Shown here in pieces: positions 7,347 to 9,552 of a DNA stretch of 9,552 nucleotides. The DNA comes from Paracoccaceae bacterium. GTDB lineage: Bacteria > Pseudomonadota > Alphaproteobacteria > Rhodobacterales > Rhodobacteraceae. The DNA lies in NCBI GenBank assembly GCA_016937725.1, contig JAFGVZ010000114.1:1-9552 (forward strand), given 5' to 3'. The stretch's first letter is position 1, and each line of letters begins with the position of its first letter. The notes under the pieces are model-generated. The model did no database searches, was not told where the DNA came from, and was given only the letters and a program-made list of their open reading frames with translations. Made by a program: the position numbers and the translations under genes.

Positions 7347-7555
7347 AAAGAACTTCCTAAAAATTGTCTTGGTCTGATCGCACACCTGCACTGGTAGTGT
7401 ATACTTCGTTAATATTCAATTTAAACGAGCAAGCACCTCATGGGCCTTTTCGCCGGTGTGAATAGGGTTGCACTGGCATCGCCATCGCCTATAACCCGCT
7501 CAATTTGCGCGGGCCCTCGGCGGGGCGCGCGCCTGCGCGTGCAAGGGGGCCAGCC
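7347..7555. promoter_or_regulatory. Divergent intergenic region between the kinase gene and carB
   Basis: This 209-base gap should hold promoters for both genes. The most AT-rich stretch of the gap is about 7399-7426, containing TATACT (7400-7405) on the plus strand, AATATT (7411-7416) and TTTAAA (7420-7425); any -10 boxes would most plausibly lie here. No hexamer pair with normal spacing stands out on either strand, so exact promoters are not called. Kinase-side ribosome binding site: AGGAAG, plus-strand 7353-7358. carB side: AAGGGGG at 7543-7549, 6 bases before ATG. From about 7490 to 7545 the sequence turns strongly GC-rich and contains a candidate leader hairpin described separately. No tRNA, riboswitch or attachment site was recognised. 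Confidence 0.35.
7507..7538 (+). promoter_or_regulatory. Candidate GC-rich leader hairpin upstream of carB
   Basis: GCGCGGGC (7507-7514) can pair with GCCTGCGC (7531-7538), seven Watson-Crick pairs and one G-U in RNA, with a 16-base loop. An alternative local dyad, the 10-base palindrome GGCGCGCGCC (7524-7533), competes with the 3' arm. The structure ends only four bases before the AAGGGGG ribosome binding site of carB. It is not followed by a U-tract, so it is not an intrinsic terminator. Whether it affects carB translation or is just chance pairing in GC-rich DNA cannot be decided from one sequence. Confidence 0.25.
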
Positions 7556-9552
7556 ATGCCGAAAAGAACCGACATCCAATCCATCATGATTATCGGGGCC
7601 GGGCCCATTGTGATCGGACAGGCCTGCGAGTTCGACTATTCCGGCGCCCAAGCCTGCAAGGCGCTGCGCGAGGAAGGGTATCGGGTTATTCTGGTCAACT
7701 CGAACCCTGCGACCATCATGACCGATCCGGGGTTGGCGGATGCCACCTATATCGAACCGATCACGCCAGAGATTGTGGCCAAGATCATTGAAAAAGAACG
7801 TCCGGACGCGTTGTTGCCTACGATGGGTGGGCAGACGGGCCTGAACACCTCGCTTGCGCTGGCCGATATGGGTGTGCTGGAAAAATTCGGAGTCGAGCTG
7901 ATTGGCGCGAACCGCGAAGCCATCGAAATGGCCGAAGACCGCAAATTGTTCCGCGAGGCGATGGACCGGATCGGGCTGGAAAACCCCAAAGCCACGATCA
8001 TTGCCGCGCCGAAGCTGGAGAATGGCAAATACGACATCAACGCGGGCGTCGCGGCGGCCGTCGATGCCATCGAATATGTGGGCCTGCCCGCGATCATCCG
8101 CCCTGCTTTCACATTGGGCGGCACCGGCGGCGGGGTGGCCTATAACCGCGACGATTACGAACGCATCTGCCGGTCGGGGCTAGATGCGTCACCCGTGGCG
8201 CAAATCCTTGTCGATGAATCGCTTCTGGGCTGGAAAGAATATGAAATGGAAGTCGTGCGCGACCGCGCCGACAACGCCATCATCGTCTGTTCCATCGAGA
8301 ATGTAGACCCGATGGGCGTGCATACGGGCGATTCGATTACCGTCGCCCCGGCACTTACGCTGACCGACAAGGAATACCAGATCATGCGCAACGGCTCAAT
8401 TGCCGTGCTGCGCGAGATCGGGGTGGAAACCGGTGGGTCCAACGTGCAATGGGCGATCAACCCTGCCGATGGGCGCATGGTCGTGATCGAGATGAACCCG
8501 CGCGTGTCGCGCTCCTCGGCGCTGGCGTCCAAGGCCACGGGCTTTCCGATTGCCAAGATCGCGGCCAAGCTGGCGGTGGGCTATACGCTGGACGAGCTGG
8601 ACAATGACATCACCAAGGTCACGCCCGCCAGCTTCGAGCCGACGATCGACTATGTCGTGACCAAGATCCCCCGCTTCGCCTTCGAGAAATTCCCCGGTTC
8701 CAAGCCAGAGCTGACCACCGCCATGAAATCGGTGGGCGAGGCGATGGCGATTGGCCGGACCTTCCACGAATCCATGCAAAAGGCATTGGCCAGCATGGAA
8801 ACGGGCCTGAGCGGGTTTGATGAGATTGCAATTCCGGGTCTGGAGAGCACCGCGCCCCGGCCTCCGAGCCGGGGCCCCGAGGCAGAGGCCCCGGATCAAG
8901 CCCGGGGCGCGACGCTCTCGGGTGCTGACCGCGCCGCGATCATCAAGGCCATCAGCGCGCAGACACCCGACCGCCTGCGCTTGATCGCCCAGGCCATGCG
9001 GCACGGTCTGTCCGACGACGAAATCCAGCTTGTTACATCCTTCGACCCATGGTTCCTCGCCCGGATCCGCGAGATCATCGACGCCGAAGCCGTCATCCGC
9101 AAAAATGGCCTGCCCGTGACCGCCGAAGGGCTGCGCGAGGTCAAAATGTTGGGCTTCACCGATGCCCGCTTGGCGGCCCTGACAGGTCGTGACGAGGATC
9201 AGGTCCGCCGCGCGCGCCGCAATCTGGGTGTGAATGCCGTGTTCAAGCGGATTGACACTTGTGCCGCAGAGTTCGAGGCTCAAACTCCCTATATGTATTC
9301 GACCTACGAAACCCCGGTCATGGGCGACGCCGAATGCGAAGCGCGCCCATCGGACCGAAAGAAGGTGGTTATCTTGGGCGGCGGTCCAAACCGGATCGGC
9401 CAAGGGATCGAGTTTGACTATTGCTGCTGTCATGCCTGTTTCGCGCTGACCGATGTCGGCTATGAGACGATCATGATCAACTGCAACCCGGAAACGGTCA
9501 GCACCGATTATGACACGTCGGACCGGCTGTATTTCGAGCCTTTGACGCTGGA
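7556..9552 (+). CDS. carB: Carbamoyl-phosphate synthase large subunit (3'-truncated by window edge)
   Basis: Cytosolic large subunit of glutamine-dependent carbamoyl-phosphate synthase, which with CarA makes carbamoyl phosphate from bicarbonate, ammonia from glutamine and two ATP, for pyrimidine and arginine synthesis. The first 665 codons are present, of about 1,100 expected. The N-terminus MPKRTDIQSIMIIGAGPIVIG matches the family. The carboxyphosphate ATP-grasp half spans about 1-405 and includes IIRPAFTLGGTGGG, ESLLGWKEYEMEVVRD, SIENVDPMGVHTGDSITVAPA and the active-site segment VIEMNPRVSRSSALASKATG. The oligomerisation domain (about 455-590) includes RRARRNLGVNAVFKRIDTCA. The second synthetase half opens with VVILGGGPNRIGQGIEFDY. 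AAGGGGG lies 6 bases before ATG. A Pro/Arg/Glu-rich insert at about residues 433-452 is encoded by a palindromic repeat (8851-8911). No frameshift or stop is seen, so the gene should be functional. carA is not in the window. Confidence 0.97.
   Translation, partial: MPKRTDIQSIMIIGAGPIVIGQACEFDYSGAQACKALREEGYRVILVNSNPATIMTDPGLADATYIEPITPEIVAKIIEKERPDALLPTMGGQTGLNTSLALADMGVLEKFGVELIGANREAIEMAEDRKLFREAMDRIGLENPKATIIAAPKLENGKYDINAGVAAAVDAIEYVGLPAIIRPAFTLGGTGGGVAYNRDDYERICRSGLDASPVAQILVDESLLGWKEYEMEVVRDRADNAIIVCSIENVDPMGVHTGDSITVAPALTLTDKEYQIMRNGSIAVLREIGVETGGSNVQWAINPADGRMVVIEMNPRVSRSSALASKATGFPIAKIAAKLAVGYTLDELDNDITKVTPASFEPTIDYVVTKIPRFAFEKFPGSKPELTTAMKSVGEAMAIGRTFHESMQKALASMETGLSGFDEIAIPGLESTAPRPPSRGPEAEAPDQARGATLSGADRAAIIKAISAQTPDRLRLIAQAMRHGLSDDEIQLVTSFDPWFLARIREIIDAEAVIRKNGLPVTAEGLREVKMLGFTDARLAALTGRDEDQVRRARRNLGVNAVFKRIDTCAAEFEAQTPYMYSTYETPVMGDAECEARPSDRKKVVILGGGPNRIGQGIEFDYCCCHACFALTDVGYETIMINCNPETVSTDYDTSDRLYFEPLTL
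8851..8911. repeat. Compound palindromic (REP/RPE-like) element inserted in frame within carB
   Basis: The outer arms CGCGCCCCGG (8851-8860) and CCGGGGCGCG (8902-8911) are perfect inverted repeats of 10 bases. Inside them CCGGGGCC (8869-8876) pairs with GGCCCCGG (8887-8894), giving one long imperfect hairpin with near-symmetric internal loops and a 10-base end loop. The same bases can instead form two side-by-side hairpins: 8854-8861 with 8868-8875 (loop CTCCGA), and 8888-8894 with 8902-8908 (loop ATCAAGC). The module CCCCGG-ATCAAG-CCCGGGG resembles a palindromic repeat that I recall as widespread in Rhodobacteraceae genomes. It is read through as about 20 residues, APRPPSRGPEAEAPDQARGA. I see no second copy in this window, so repeat status is inferred from structure and recall. 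Confidence 0.65.

Noticed and set aside
7440..7589. A 49-codon upstream frame starting ATG GGC CTT and overlapping the carB start by 34 bases, considered as a leader peptide.
   Set aside because: There is no convincing ribosome binding site before 7440, no run of regulatory codons and no attenuator-like terminator; such frames arise easily in GC-rich DNA.
8396..9433. A 345-codon minus-strand frame opposite carB.
   Set aside because: carB is unmistakable on the plus strand through this stretch; the antisense frame has no recognisable domain.

Overview
The window looks like chromosomal DNA from an alphaproteobacterium of the Rhodobacteraceae (Roseobacter/Rhodobacter group). This rests on the GC-rich, GCG/GGC-heavy codon use, the Bpt-type leucyl-transferase and the alphaproteobacterial style of CarB. 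It also rests on a GC-rich palindromic repeat with a GATCAAG core of the kind scattered through such genomes. Genus was not resolved. The region is gene-dense: six genes, no RNA genes, no complete mobile element and no CRISPR.

Layout. (1) Positions 37-894 (+) encode Bpt, an N-end-rule leucyl-transferase. (2) Positions 891-1499 (-) encode a CDP-alcohol phosphatidyltransferase of the YnjF type; its stop codon interlocks with the bpt stop. (3) A divergent promoter region follows at 1500-1656. (4) Positions 1657-5152 (+) hold a tightly coupled three-gene ABC importer operon of the YnjB-YnjC-YnjD type: periplasmic binding protein, fused two-half permease and ATPase, joined by 4-base start/stop overlaps. 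(5) Positions 5145-7346 (-) encode a soluble GAF-PAS-HisKA-HATPase-REC hybrid histidine kinase whose 3' end overlaps the ATPase gene by 8 bases. (6) A second divergent intergenic region lies at 7347-7555. (7) From 7556 (+) to the window edge runs the first 665 codons of carB, carbamoyl-phosphate synthase large subunit.

How the genes relate. The YnjF-like enzyme and the YnjBCD-like importer start back to back. In E. coli, as recalled, the homologues lie in one ynjA-F cluster. Retention of the pairing in a distant class, with altered orientation, suggests a shared pathway, perhaps import of an alcohol or head group that is then attached to a CDP-activated lipid; the substrate is unknown. The kinase has no cognate regulator in view. 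Bpt and carB are housekeeping neighbours.

The most unusual feature is a 61-base compound palindrome (8851-8911) sitting in frame inside carB. It is translated into about 20 Pro/Arg/Gly/Ala/Glu-rich residues at the junction of the first ATP-grasp half and the oligomerisation domain. It resembles a REP/RPE-type palindromic element that has entered a core enzyme gene without breaking it.
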